63,923 bases of DNA from Pistricoccus aurantiacus (GTDB taxonomy: Bacteria > Pseudomonadota > Gammaproteobacteria > Pseudomonadales > Halomonadaceae), in assembly GCF_042682565.1 (NCBI RefSeq), contig NZ_JBHUIC010000002.1. One strand, given 5' to 3'. The notes under the pieces are model-generated. The model was given only the letters and a program-made list of their open reading frames with translations, searched no databases and had not been told where the DNA came from. How positions within the stretch are numbered: position 1 is the stretch's first letter; every line of letters begins with the position of its first letter. Shown here piece by piece: positions 24,941-33,772 of this stretch. A program made the translations under genes and the position numbers.

Positions 24941-25893
24941 CATTTGGATGCTTGCTTACGCCCCACCAGCCGTGGCGGCTTCTCCGGCAGCAGACCCTGG
25001 GGCCGAGTGAGCAGAATCACCTGCAGCAGCACGCCGATCAGCAGCACCCGCAGAGCCGCCGCCTGGGTGGCGTACTGAGCGGGCATCATATCCGTGAAGA
25101 GTTCCGTGCCGGTCCACACCCCCCAGACAATCAACGCCCCCAGCACGGCGCCGCGATTGTTGCCGCTGCCTCCGGCGATCAGCATGACCCAGATGATGAA
25201 AGTGCCGTAGAGCGGCTTGAAGGCTTCCGGACTCAGGAAACCGAAATAATGTGCATAAAGCCCGCCGCCCAGACCCATTACGGCGGAGCCCAGCACGAAG
25301 GCCTGGAGTCGAAAACGCGCGATGGACTTGCCTGCGGCGCTGGTAGCGGGTTCGTTTTCACGAATCGCCCGCAGCACTCGACCCCAGGGCGAGACATAGG
25401 CTCGCTCCAGCAGGAAATACACCAGCACCACAAAGATCGCCACGATCACCAGATAGCCCAAGGAGGTATCCAGCGGCGTGCCGGCCAGCGGACGAGGGAT
25501 ACCGGCGATGCCGCGCACGCCGTTGGTCAGCCATTCCTCGTTCTTGATGAATAGCCGAATCATCTCGGCGATGCCGATGGTGGCGATAGCCAGGTAGTCG
25601 GTGCGCAGCCGCGCGGTGATGCGCCCGATCACATAGCCGATCAGCATCGAGGCCAGCACCGCACCGGCCAGTCCGACCAGAAACGGCATGCCGAAACCGC
25701 CTAGGTAGGCGGGGCTACCCGGGGTGGTGAGAATGGCGCTGGTGTAGGCGCCCACGGCGAAAAATCCGGCGATACCGATATTGAATTGCCCGGTGAAGCC
25801 CCACTGGCTGTTGAGCCCCAGGGTCATCACCGCGTAGATGCCGGCGAAGGTGAGAAACGAGACGAGATAGCCTAGCAGTCCGGTGAGTTCCAT
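24940..25893 (-). CDS. livM: ABC permease LivM
   Basis: A 317-residue membrane permease of the branched-chain amino-acid class. Family features include GLNSQWGFTGQFNIGIAGFF (about 27-46), RTDYLAIATIGIAEM and the EAA-like segment RVLRAIRENEPAT. The ATG at 25893 shares a base with the TGA of livH. It is last in the order livG-livF-livH-livM. Confidence 0.92.
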   Translation of the reverse strand: MELTGLLGYLVSFLTFAGIYAVMTLGLNSQWGFTGQFNIGIAGFFAVGAYTSAILTTPGSPAYLGGFGMPFLVGLAGAVLASMLIGYVIGRITARLRTDYLAIATIGIAEMIRLFIKNEEWLTNGVRGIAGIPRPLAGTPLDTSLGYLVIVAIFVVLVYFLLERAYVSPWGRVLRAIRENEPATSAAGKSIARFRLQAFVLGSAVMGLGGGLYAHYFGFLSPEAFKPLYGTFIIWVMLIAGGSGNNRGAVLGALIVWGVWTGTELFTDMMPAQYATQAAALRVLLIGVLLQVILLTRPQGLLPEKPPRLVGRKQASK

Positions 25894-26762
25894 CACAGCG
25901 TCCCCTTGAAGATGCCCTGGGGCCTGATAATCAGCATGGCCACCAGGATCGCGAAAGCCACTGCCGGCTTGTAGGCGGCGGGCATGAACAGGGTGGACAT
26001 TTCCATGGAAATTCCGATTACCATGCCGCCGACAATAGCGCCATAGGGGCGGCCGATACCGCCGAGAATCGTCGCGGCGAAGATCGGCAGCAGCGCCGTC
26101 CAGCCCATCACCGGATGCAGCCGGGTATCGATGCCCAGAAATACCCCGGCGGCACCGGCCAGGGCACCGCCGATTATCCAGGTCATCATGATCACTCGTT
26201 CCGCGGGAATGCCCGTGACCAGCGCCAGGTCCATGTTGTCGGACATGGCGCGCATGGCTTTGCCGAGTCTCGTACGAGAAAGAAATAGATGCACCGTGAC
26301 GATCAGCCCCAGGGAGATCAGCACGATCCAGGCGTGATCCGGCTTGAGACGCAGGCCGCCCAGCCAGTCGAGACGCCAGGGAAACTGGATGCCGCTGGCA
26401 TAGGTCTGGTTATCCGAACCCCAGATCAGCTGGATCAGGCTTCGCAGAATCAAGGCCATGCCGAAGGAAGAAATCAGCAGGATCACCGGCTGGGTGCGGC
26501 GAATGCGACGATAGACAAGCTGGTCGATGGCCACCGCGACTAGCGCCATGCCGATCATCGCCGCGGGCAGTGCCCACCAGGGGCTGAGCCCTGCCACGCC
26601 GATGAAGGCCAGGCCCATGTAGGCGCCCAGGGTCATGAAGTCGCCATGAGCGAAGTGGGCGAAACGCAGGATACCGAAGATCATCGAGACACCGATGGCG
26701 CCCATGCTCAGGACGCTGCCCAGTACCAGGCCGTAGACCAGCAGCTGCAGGATATCGTTCAT
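25893..26762 (-). CDS. livH: ABC permease LivH
   Basis: A 289-residue permease, partner of LivM. GVSMIFGILRFAHFAHGDFMTLGAY is the family's first conserved stretch (about 24-48). GKAMRAMSDNMDLALVTGI is the ATPase-contact loop. It starts 3 bases after livF. Confidence 0.92.
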   Translation of the reverse strand: MNDILQLLVYGLVLGSVLSMGAIGVSMIFGILRFAHFAHGDFMTLGAYMGLAFIGVAGLSPWWALPAAMIGMALVAVAIDQLVYRRIRRTQPVILLISSFGMALILRSLIQLIWGSDNQTYASGIQFPWRLDWLGGLRLKPDHAWIVLISLGLIVTVHLFLSRTRLGKAMRAMSDNMDLALVTGIPAERVIMMTWIIGGALAGAAGVFLGIDTRLHPVMGWTALLPIFAATILGGIGRPYGAIVGGMVIGISMEMSTLFMPAAYKPAVAFAILVAMLIIRPQGIFKGTL

Positions 26763-26765
26763 CCG

Positions 26766-27473
26766 CTAGCCTCCCAGGAACATTTCGGCGACTTCCGGGT
26801 TCGCCAGCAGGTTTGCCCCGGTGTCCTCATGGCGATTGGCGCCGGTAGCCAGCACATAGCCGCGACTGGCGATGGCCAGCGCCTGCTTGGCGTTCTGCTC
26901 CACCATCAGCACGCCGATGCCTTCGGCGTTGATGTCCCGGATGCGTTCGAAGGTCTCGTCGATCAGCTTCGGCGACAGCCCGGCGGTGGGCTCGTCGAGC
27001 ATCAGCAGCTTGGGATCGATCATCATCGCCCGGCCCATGGCTACCATCTGGCGCTCGCCGCCGGACATCAGGCCCGCCGCCTGGCGCTTGCGCTCCGCGA
27101 GCCGTGGAAACAGCGAGTAGACCTTGTCGAATCGCGGGCGCAGGTCACCTTTCATCAGGTAGGCGCCCATTTCGAGATTTTCCTGCACGCTGAGAGAGGG
27201 AAAGACGTTGTGCTCCTGGGGCACGTAGGCGATGCCTCGGCGTACCATCTGTTCCGGTTTGGCGTTGGTGATATCCTCGCCTTGATAGGTCACCGTGCCT
27301 TTACGCAGACGTAAAAGCCCGAAGATAGCCTTCATGGCGGTGGACTTGCCGGCGCCGTTGGGGCCGACGATCACCACGATCTCGTCGGCTTCCACTCGCA
27401 GATTGGCGCCCTTGAGAATATCCGCGCCGCCATAGCCGCCGTAGAGATCCCGCGCCTCGAGAAGAGTGGTCAT
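26766..27473 (-). CDS. livF: ABC ATPase LivF
   Basis: A 235-residue ATPase. It has Walker A GPNGAGKST, LivF-type Q-loop region YVPQEHNVFPSLSVQENL, signature MSGGERQM, Walker B LLMLDEPTAGLSP and H-loop VEQNAK. It overlaps the end of livG by 4 bases. Confidence 0.93.
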   Translation of the reverse strand: MTTLLEARDLYGGYGGADILKGANLRVEADEIVVIVGPNGAGKSTAMKAIFGLLRLRKGTVTYQGEDITNAKPEQMVRRGIAYVPQEHNVFPSLSVQENLEMGAYLMKGDLRPRFDKVYSLFPRLAERKRQAAGLMSGGERQMVAMGRAMMIDPKLLMLDEPTAGLSPKLIDETFERIRDINAEGIGVLMVEQNAKQALAIASRGYVLATGANRHEDTGANLLANPEVAEMFLGG

Positions 27474-28294
27474 GTAGGTTCTCCATTCTTCGCCGAAGGC
27501 TCTTGATTCTTCGCTGAAGGCTCTCCCATCCTGCCGCTGGCGCCGCCGCCCAGATAGGCTTCGCGCACCTGTTCGTTGCGGCGCAGCTCGCTCATCGGCC
27601 CGGAGGCGATCAACTCGCCGTTGGCCATCACGTGTACCGGGTCACACAGCGCCGAAACCAGGTCCATGTCGTGTTCGATCACGCAGAAGGTATAGCCGCG
27701 CTCCCGGTTCAGCCGTTGAATGGCCTCGCGTATCTTGCCGAGCAGGGTGCGATTGACCCCGGCGCCGGGCTCGTCCAGCAGCACCATCCTGGCGTCGGTC
27801 ATCATGGTGCGGCCCAGGTCTAAAAGCTTCTTCTGGCCGCCGGAGAGATTGCCCGCCAGTTCATCCGCCACGTGGGTGATTTCCAGAAATGCCAGCACCT
27901 CGTCGACTTTCTCGAGCGTCTGGCGGTCCTGCTCCTTGACCTTTCCCCAGCGCAGCCAGGCGTGAAACAGATTTTCCCCCCGCTGGCCCGCGGGCACCAC
28001 CATCAGATTCTCCCGCACGGTCATGCGGGAGAATTCATGGGGAATCTGAAAGGTGCGTACCAGGCCCCGATGAAACAGCCGGTGGGTGGGCAGACCGGTG
28101 ATGTCCTTGCCTTCGAGCAATACCCGCCCGCTGGTAGGGGGAAACAACCCGGCGACCATGTTGAACAGCGTGCTCTTGCCGGCGCCGTTCGGGCCGATCA
28201 GGCCGGTCACGCTGCCTTTTGCGACCTCGAAGGAGACGTCTTTCACCGCCTGCAGGCCGCCGAAAGACTTCGAGACATTCTGAATCTGGATCAA
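27470..28294 (-). CDS. livG: ABC ATPase LivG
   Basis: A 274-residue ATPase with Walker A GPNGAGKST, the LivG-type segment GLVRTFQIPHEFSRMTVREN, signature LSGGQKKLLD, Walker B VLLDEPGAGV and H-loop IEHDM. No ATG is near. The TTG at 28294, about 9 bases after AGGA, best fits the MIQIQNVSKSF start of homologues; another TTG six codons earlier lacks an SD. The C-terminus carries a repeated EPSAKN unit coded by a 21-bp tandem repeat. It is first in the livGFHM operon. Confidence 0.9.
   Translation of the reverse strand: MIQIQNVSKSFGGLQAVKDVSFEVAKGSVTGLIGPNGAGKSTLFNMVAGLFPPTSGRVLLEGKDITGLPTHRLFHRGLVRTFQIPHEFSRMTVRENLMVVPAGQRGENLFHAWLRWGKVKEQDRQTLEKVDEVLAFLEITHVADELAGNLSGGQKKLLDLGRTMMTDARMVLLDEPGAGVNRTLLGKIREAIQRLNRERGYTFCVIEHDMDLVSALCDPVHVMANGELIASGPMSELRRNEQVREAYLGGGASGRMGEPSAKNQEPSAKNGEPT
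27486..27527. repeat. 21-bp tandem repeat in the 3' end of livG
   Basis: Two near-identical 21-base units (27486-27506 and 27507-27527) encode the repeated EPSAKN of the LivG tail. A third partial unit precedes them. It has changed only the dispensable C-terminal tail. Confidence 0.7.
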
Positions 28295-28437
28295 GGCGAG
28301 TGTTCCTGCCAAATATTGTTATGTTATATGACTCTCTTGTGCCGCTACCTTATGCGACAACCTTGACCCTATCGCCGTTGATGAGTGAACGACAATACCT
28401 CCCGAGAGACGCGAATTAAACGCTCGTTCGCAGGCGC

Positions 28438-30372
28438 TCAGAATCGGTAGCTGGCGCCCAGCTGGACATGCGGCGTCAGGTCATTCCAGCCCTGAGCGCC
28501 GGCACCCAGCTGCACGGAAGCGTTGCCCCAGCCCAGGCGCAGGCCCGCATCCGCGCGAATGTAATGATCGTGCTCGCGGCCGATGCTTTCTCCGGACCAG
28601 CCATTGGTGGGCAGCGAGGCCAGGCGTACCTCGACGCCGTCTCGCTCGTCTTCCAGATATTCGCCCCAGGCGAATTCGCCGTACCAGCCGATGCCGTTCT
28701 GCAGCGCTCGATCCGCCATCAGCCCCAATTCCAGCTGGCGCTCCTTGAGGTTCTGATCGTCGACGATCAAGGCATTGGCCGGGGAACCTTCTTCTCGGTA
28801 GCCATCGATATCGCTCTCGATATGCCGATAGGCGATGAAAGGCGCGGTGTACCAGGTGGAATCCGCGGCGCTCAGCCGGTAATCCAGGCGCAGTTCCGCC
28901 GCCCAGCCGTCCGCGTCCGGCTCGCCCTTGAGGGTACGGGAGCCTTGGCCCAGCGCGACCCGGCGGTTGAGATCGAGATCGAAGTCGCCTCGAGTGACGC
29001 TCGCCTGCACGCCGACACGCCCCAGATGTTGACGAGCGAACAGGCTGTAGGCCTGGCCGTCGAGTTCGAAATCCGCCGGATCGTCCAGTTCCGCGTAGCG
29101 CTGGCTGACCGAGACACCTACCCAGCCCCAGCCGAGAGGCGCCACCAGGCCGACGCCGAGCCCGGCCTGGTTGGAATCCGGCCTGCCGTCCTCGTCGAAA
29201 AGATTGTTCTGGTCGCCCTGATAGTCGCCCTGAGCGAAGACGCGAACCGCGTCACTTTGCCAGCCCGGGCGCAGCTCCGTATTGATGGCGCGGGTCTGGG
29301 CATTCAAGGCATCCAGAGAAAGCTCTCCCGCCAAGGCCAGGGTGCGCGGTGCGCTGACCAGACCGTAGACGTAGTTTGCGAGGATTTCCTGGCCAGCGGT
29401 GGTGGGATGCACCAGATCGTTGAACAATAGCTTGTCGGGATCGGGATTGGCGGAGCGTAAGCCGTAGGGCGTAACGTCGCAGGCGGAGTCAGTGAAACAC
29501 ACATCCGTCAGGGGCACGTCGGTGGCCAGACCGAAATCCTCGGGTGCTGCGACGACTTCCTCGAAGAGCGCCGGCACGTTGAGGCGAATGATCTCCACCT
29601 GGCCGTCGTAGGGCGCCAGCCGCGCCCCCAGGGCCTGATTGTAGACCTCACCCAGAGCAGCGAAATTCTCCCGCTGGCCGCTGGCAAGTCCCGCCGGGGT
29701 GGCGCCGACATCGGGTACGTTGGAGACGATCAGCGTCTTTGCGCCTGCCTCGACCAAGGCGTCCACGCCGTTGGCCAAGGTGCCGGCGCTGGCGACCGCC
29801 GCCTGAGGGCTGGCGATCAGTCCGTCGAGGAAATCGTTGCCGCCACCGTTGACGTAATAGAGGGCATTTGGGTCCGCCGAACCGACCTCGACAAGATAGC
29901 CGTCTCGGGTACGTAGATTCAGATTTGTATCCGGAACAGGCACCACGGAGCCGTCCGGCTGAATGATCGAGGCGAGAATGTCGTCGGTGGTATAGCCGCC
30001 GGTGGCATAGTTGGTGCCGTCCGGCAGTCCAGCCTGGTCACGCAGGAACGAGGTGGAAGGCAGTAATGGCCCGAGACCAAGTGCTTTCGACAAGCGCTGA
30101 GTGCTGACCTCGCCATAAGGGGAAGGCGCTTCGAAGCTCGGGCCCAGGCGGTTGGTAAAACGCAGGCTGCCAAGTCCACCTTGAGCGATGGCCTCGGCGT
30201 CCGGGAATTGACCGGAGTCGCTCAGGCTGTCGCCGAAGACCACCAGCTGGGAATAGGCGAGGGCCCCGCCGGGCAGCATCGCCAGGCCGATAAGCGCGGA
30301 GAGGGCGAGGCGTTTTTCCTGTCGCGAGGCGGTGGAGAATGTCATTGGTGACGAGCCAGGGTTCGAGCGCAT
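28438..30372 (-). CDS. estA: Autotransporter GDSL/SGNH esterase (EstA-like)
   Basis: A 644-residue outer-membrane esterase. The signal region ends near residue 39 (GALA|YS). The catalytic passenger starts immediately with GDSL at 47-50 (nucleophile Ser49), has the SGNH-type Gly/Asn block GGGNDFLDG, and NDLVHP for the Asp/His pair. The last 260 or so residues form an autotransporter barrel ending in SYRF, a typical C-terminal aromatic. The ATG at 30372 follows AGGAG. In Pseudomonas, EstA hydrolyses glycerol esters at the cell surface and affects rhamnolipid and motility; here only lipase/esterase activity is inferred. Confidence 0.9.
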   Translation of the reverse strand: MRSNPGSSPMTFSTASRQEKRLALSALIGLAMLPGGALAYSQLVVFGDSLSDSGQFPDAEAIAQGGLGSLRFTNRLGPSFEAPSPYGEVSTQRLSKALGLGPLLPSTSFLRDQAGLPDGTNYATGGYTTDDILASIIQPDGSVVPVPDTNLNLRTRDGYLVEVGSADPNALYYVNGGGNDFLDGLIASPQAAVASAGTLANGVDALVEAGAKTLIVSNVPDVGATPAGLASGQRENFAALGEVYNQALGARLAPYDGQVEIIRLNVPALFEEVVAAPEDFGLATDVPLTDVCFTDSACDVTPYGLRSANPDPDKLLFNDLVHPTTAGQEILANYVYGLVSAPRTLALAGELSLDALNAQTRAINTELRPGWQSDAVRVFAQGDYQGDQNNLFDEDGRPDSNQAGLGVGLVAPLGWGWVGVSVSQRYAELDDPADFELDGQAYSLFARQHLGRVGVQASVTRGDFDLDLNRRVALGQGSRTLKGEPDADGWAAELRLDYRLSAADSTWYTAPFIAYRHIESDIDGYREEGSPANALIVDDQNLKERQLELGLMADRALQNGIGWYGEFAWGEYLEDERDGVEVRLASLPTNGWSGESIGREHDHYIRADAGLRLGWGNASVQLGAGAQGWNDLTPHVQLGASYRF

Positions 30373-30480
30373 GCAAGGAGCTCCTGAAAATGTTCGTAAG
30401 CAAGCTTACGGAACCTATTTGGTGGTTACAAAAGATATCCAAAGCATAGTTGAGGGATTTTAGAAGAGAGATTAATTTGC

Positions 30481-30497
30481 ATGTTGCATCGCAACAT
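30481..30497. promoter_or_regulatory. PhaR-like palindrome 1 upstream of phasin gene
   Basis: ATGTTGC and GCAACAT form a perfect inverted repeat with a 3-base spacer. The core TTGC-N3-GCAA resembles the TGC/GCA palindromes (CTGC-N3/4-GCAG) bound by the PHA repressor PhaR. Confidence 0.5.
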
Positions 30498-30510
30498 TTG
30501 TCTTGTTATG

Positions 30511-30521
30511 CTGCATTGCAA
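30511..30521. promoter_or_regulatory. PhaR-like palindrome 2 upstream of phasin gene
   Basis: CTGCATTGCAA repeats the first site's core (CTGC-N3-GCAA) 27 bases further on, 64 bases before the phasin ATG. Two copies at a regular distance suggest an operator pair. Confidence 0.5.
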
Positions 30522-30584
30522 CGAAGCGGTAGAAAGAAATCTCGCTTCAAGTATGACCACGATATTTCATAGAGGAGTTTTAAC

Positions 30585-31055
30585 ATGGCTAACACCGATA
30601 TCAAGGCTAACTACGAGAAAGCCAACCAGCAGTTCGAATCCGTCTTCTTTGGCCCGGCTCGCGCCTATGCCAACATGATGCTGGACTACACCGAGAAGCT
30701 GGCCAACGCTCAGCAGGAAGCTCTGCGCGTCTATTCCGAGCTGGGTTTCCAGCAGGCCCGCGCCGCACTTCAGGTCAAGAATGCCGAAGACCTGCGCAGC
30801 TACGTGGAAGAGCAGCAGAAAGCCGCCAAGGAAGCCGGCGAGCAAATGAAGACCGACGCTGAGAAAGTCGTTTCCATCAGCAAGGACTTCATGCAGCAGA
30901 GCCAGGAACTGACTCAGGACAGCATGAAGCGCGGTCAGGAAGTTGCTCAGGAAAACATGCAGAAAGGCCAGCAGCAGGCTCAGGAAGCCATGCAGCGTGG
31001 TGAGCAGCAGGTCGAAGACAGCGCCAAGAACGTCAAGGCTTCTTCCAAGAAGTAA
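30585..31055 (+). CDS. phaP: Phasin family protein (PHA granule coat)
   Basis: A 156-residue, Ala/Gln-rich, fully helical protein starting MANTDIKANYEKANQQFESV. Its middle has the phasin core (residues 20-100) and its C-terminal part is a Gln/Met/Lys heptad-rich coiled coil. Phasins cover polyhydroxyalkanoate granules and control their size. No phaC or phaR is in the window. The even, glutamine-rich composition and common codons fit a highly expressed protein. Confidence 0.87.
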   Translation: MANTDIKANYEKANQQFESVFFGPARAYANMMLDYTEKLANAQQEALRVYSELGFQQARAALQVKNAEDLRSYVEEQQKAAKEAGEQMKTDAEKVVSISKDFMQQSQELTQDSMKRGQEVAQENMQKGQQQAQEAMQRGEQQVEDSAKNVKASSKK

Positions 31056-31575
31056 GTTGCCTATGGATTGCTTGCCTTGATCGGCGAGCATGACTGCAGT
31101 AACGCGAACCGACGCCCGNATGAGTCCGAGGTGTCGGGGATTTCGTTGTCAAGCGGTTACCGACGGCAAAATATTAAAAGAGCTGTCAACACACTGTCTT
31201 ATCAACTTTTTGACTTTTTTGTTCCATTTTATGAAACGCTATAGTTACATCTGGTCCTAGTGGATCGCGTTTTCTGGTCCTACTCCGCAGGAATCACCGC
31301 CTCTAGTGTCGTGAAAAATACCGGCGCTCACGGCATTTGCTCATTCATCAGCAGCAATGAGGAAGTCGCGTGCACGGAACCAATAATGACAAATCGCGCG
31401 AAATCGAGCCGAAGGCTCCGACTCCGACTACAGTGATAGTCACCGCGTTTCGATGCCAGGGTATGAAACGACGTTTGACTTGCTGCAGCGGGAGTATCGC
31501 TAATCCCGGTCCATCACCGGTCAACACCAATAACATGTATGTGGCCACGGGCTTCAGCATAACTGGAGTAACAAC
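31056..31575. other. 520-bp gap region with scaffold N at 31119
   Basis: No convincing gene is seen here. A single N at 31119 joins two contigs, this time without a duplicated flank, so sequence may be missing after the phasin gene. CTGGTCCTA occurs at 31251 and again at 31274, a 23-bp-spaced direct repeat that could be an operator for the following permease. A GTG-started 69-codon frame (31370-31579) overlaps the permease ATG but looks non-coding. Confidence 0.6.
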
Positions 31576-33024
31576 ATGAGTGACATGGAACAGCGTGAAC
31601 AACTCGAGAAGTGTCTCAAGCCCCAGTGGGTCTGGGCGATTGCTTTCGGGTCCGCGATCGGCTGGGGTAGTTTTGTGCTGCCCGCGGATTGGATCGCAAT
31701 GGCGGGGCCGGTGGGCGCCATTCTTGGCCTGTGCATCGGCGCGGTGCTGATGATCATCATCGGCGTCAGCTACGGCTTTCTGATCAAGATATTTCCGGTG
31801 ACCGGCGGCGGATTTTCCTATTCCTATCTGGGCTTCGGGCGGCATCATGCCTTTTTCTGCGGTTGGTTTCTGACCTTGGGCTATATGTCCATCGTGGCAT
31901 TGAATGCTTCGGCTCTGGCGCTGTTGGCCAAGTTCATCATTCCCGATGTGGCCAATTTCTGGCGTATGTACAGCGTCGCCGGCTGGGACGTATATTTCGG
32001 CGAAGTAGCGATCGCTAGTCTGGCCTTGATCCTGTTCGCCTGGATCAACACTCGTGGTGGCAGCCTTTCCGGCAAGAGTCAGTACTATTTTTGTCTGCTG
32101 TTGATTGCAGGTGCTCTGTTCGTGGTAGTGGGTATGCTGATGTCGCCGGAGACCTCCTTTGCCAATATGAAGCCCATGTTCCAGCCGGAAATATCCGCCT
32201 GGTCAGCGGTATTCGCCATTGTCGCCATTGCTCCCTGGGCTTATGTAGGCTTCGATAGCGTGCCCCAGGCGGCGGAAGAGTTCGACTTCTCCCCGGCGAA
32301 GGCGTTCATGCTGATCGTGATGGCCCTGGCCATGGCGGCGCTTCACTATTCGCTGTTGATCATGGCCACCGCCATCGCCATGCCCTGGACGGAGCTGGTC
32401 GCTCAAGGGCCTGTCTGGGGAACCGGTGAAGTGGTACAGGGCACCCTGGGTACCCTGGGTCTCGCTGCCCTTGCGCTATCACTGCTGATGGGTATCGCTA
32501 CCGGTCTCAACGGCTTCTATATCGCTACCAGCCGTCTGATGTTCGCCCAGGGCCGTGCGAAATTCCTGCCTTCCGTGTTCGGTCAGCTGCATTCCACCTA
32601 TCGCACGCCGACGGCGGGTATCGTTTTCACCTGCGCTGTGTGCCTGCTTGCGCCCTGGTTCGGTCGCGAAGTGCTGCTGTGGATCGTCGACATGGCCGCC
32701 ACCGGCGTGGCAATCGCTTATTTCTATTGCTGTGCGGCCGCTTACAAGTGCTTCAAGTGGTCCAAGTCCGGTAAAGGCAAGGACTACGAGGGTGGCGTAT
32801 CCCCCTTCAAGAAAACCTTGTCGCTGCTCGGGGCGCTGAGCAGCCTGTCGTTCCTTGGCCTGCTGCTGATTCCCGGCTCCCCCGGAGCGCTTTCCATGCC
32901 TTCCTGGATCGCACTGCTGGTCTGGGGCGCGCTGGGGGGCATTCTTTACGTCAAGCGCCGCGAGCATATTCAGGGCGTTTCCAAGGAACATCTCGATCGC
33001 ATGATCCTGGCCTCGGAAAGCTGA
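31576..33024 (+). CDS. APC-superfamily amino-acid/amine permease
   Basis: A 482-residue secondary transporter with about 12 helices. The first helix holds the substrate/ion loop AIAFGSAIGWGSFVLP (about 22-37), typical of the APC family. AIAPWAYVGFDSVPQAAEE matches helix 6 of amino-acid and polyamine carriers, and the C-terminus is cytoplasmic and charged. GGAG lies 8 bases before the ATG. The substrate is not identifiable; there is no partner gene and a terminator follows. Confidence 0.85.
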   Translation: MSDMEQREQLEKCLKPQWVWAIAFGSAIGWGSFVLPADWIAMAGPVGAILGLCIGAVLMIIIGVSYGFLIKIFPVTGGGFSYSYLGFGRHHAFFCGWFLTLGYMSIVALNASALALLAKFIIPDVANFWRMYSVAGWDVYFGEVAIASLALILFAWINTRGGSLSGKSQYYFCLLLIAGALFVVVGMLMSPETSFANMKPMFQPEISAWSAVFAIVAIAPWAYVGFDSVPQAAEEFDFSPAKAFMLIVMALAMAALHYSLLIMATAIAMPWTELVAQGPVWGTGEVVQGTLGTLGLAALALSLLMGIATGLNGFYIATSRLMFAQGRAKFLPSVFGQLHSTYRTPTAGIVFTCAVCLLAPWFGREVLLWIVDMAATGVAIAYFYCCAAAYKCFKWSKSGKGKDYEGGVSPFKKTLSLLGALSSLSFLGLLLIPGSPGALSMPSWIALLVWGALGGILYVKRREHIQGVSKEHLDRMILASES

Positions 33025-33043
33025 GCGTCAGAATCCATCGAGG

Positions 33044-33068
33044 GCCCGCCAATCACGGCGGGCTTTTT
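33044..33068 (+). terminator. Terminator of the APC permease gene
   Basis: GCCCGCC and GGCGGGC form a 7-bp GC stem with a 6-base loop, followed by five T. It lies 20 bases after the stop. Confidence 0.85.
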
Positions 33069-33239
33069 CATTGGCGGCGCTCCTTGCGCAGCAGCGGCAC
33101 GATCCCCAGGCCCAGAGCGCAATCGCAAGAGGATTCATGATTTCAACTCATGGCCTTGCGCAACAAATATTCATCCGGCCAACCGCCGTTTCGGTGAATC
33201 GCGTATGCTAGCGGGAAAAACACATTAAGGAGTCCACTC

Positions 33240-33758
33240 ATGCGCCTATCTCGTCGTCGGTTGCTGTTCTATGGCGGTGTTTCGTTACTGGCACCGCTGA
33301 GTGCCCGGCTGTCGCCGCTGGCCTTGGCGGAATCATTGCCGAGTCTGGAAACCGACACCCTGGTGATTCATTCCGCCCAGGGCCCGCATCGTCTCGAGGT
33401 CGAACTGGCTCGCAACAGCGCCCAGCAGGCCCAAGGGCTGATGGGCCGCAGTCGACTCGCTCCCGAGAAAGGCATGCTGTTCCTGTATGAAAAGGAGCGC
33501 GCCGCGCAAAGCGCCTTCTGGATGTATCGTACTCGTATACCGCTGGATATCGCCTTTATCGGCAGCGACGGGCGTATCGCCGCCATTCGGCGTATGGAGC
33601 CCTGCAAAAGCCAGGAACCGCAGCAGTGCCCAACCTATGAAGCCGGGGTGCCCTATCTGGCGGCGCTGGAAGTCAATGCGGGCTATTTCGAAGAGCGCGG
33701 TATTCATCCCGGTGACTGCATCAGCCTGCCCGGCGTCATGGGTTCCTGTGTCGGCTGA
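33240..33758 (+). CDS. DUF192 family exported protein
   Basis: A 172-residue protein. The N-terminus SRRRLLFYGG with a following hydrophobic stretch looks like a Tat signal, with cleavage near ALA|ES (about 30). The DUF192 domain has its usual AQGLMGRSRL, GMLFLYEKE, FWMYRTRIPLDIAFI and ALEVNAGYFEERGI blocks. The family is small, extracytoplasmic and of unknown function. Two cysteine pairs in the second half may form disulfides. Confidence 0.85.
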   Translation: MRLSRRRLLFYGGVSLLAPLSARLSPLALAESLPSLETDTLVIHSAQGPHRLEVELARNSAQQAQGLMGRSRLAPEKGMLFLYEKERAAQSAFWMYRTRIPLDIAFIGSDGRIAAIRRMEPCKSQEPQQCPTYEAGVPYLAALEVNAGYFEERGIHPGDCISLPGVMGSCVG

Positions 33759-33772
33759 GGCGGTTGCTCTGA

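Noticed and set aside
31370..31579. 69-codon GTG-started frame overlapping the APC permease ATG by four bases
   Set aside because: The ATGA overlap is tempting, but the residue mix is random-like, the start is poor, and the permease has its own SD.
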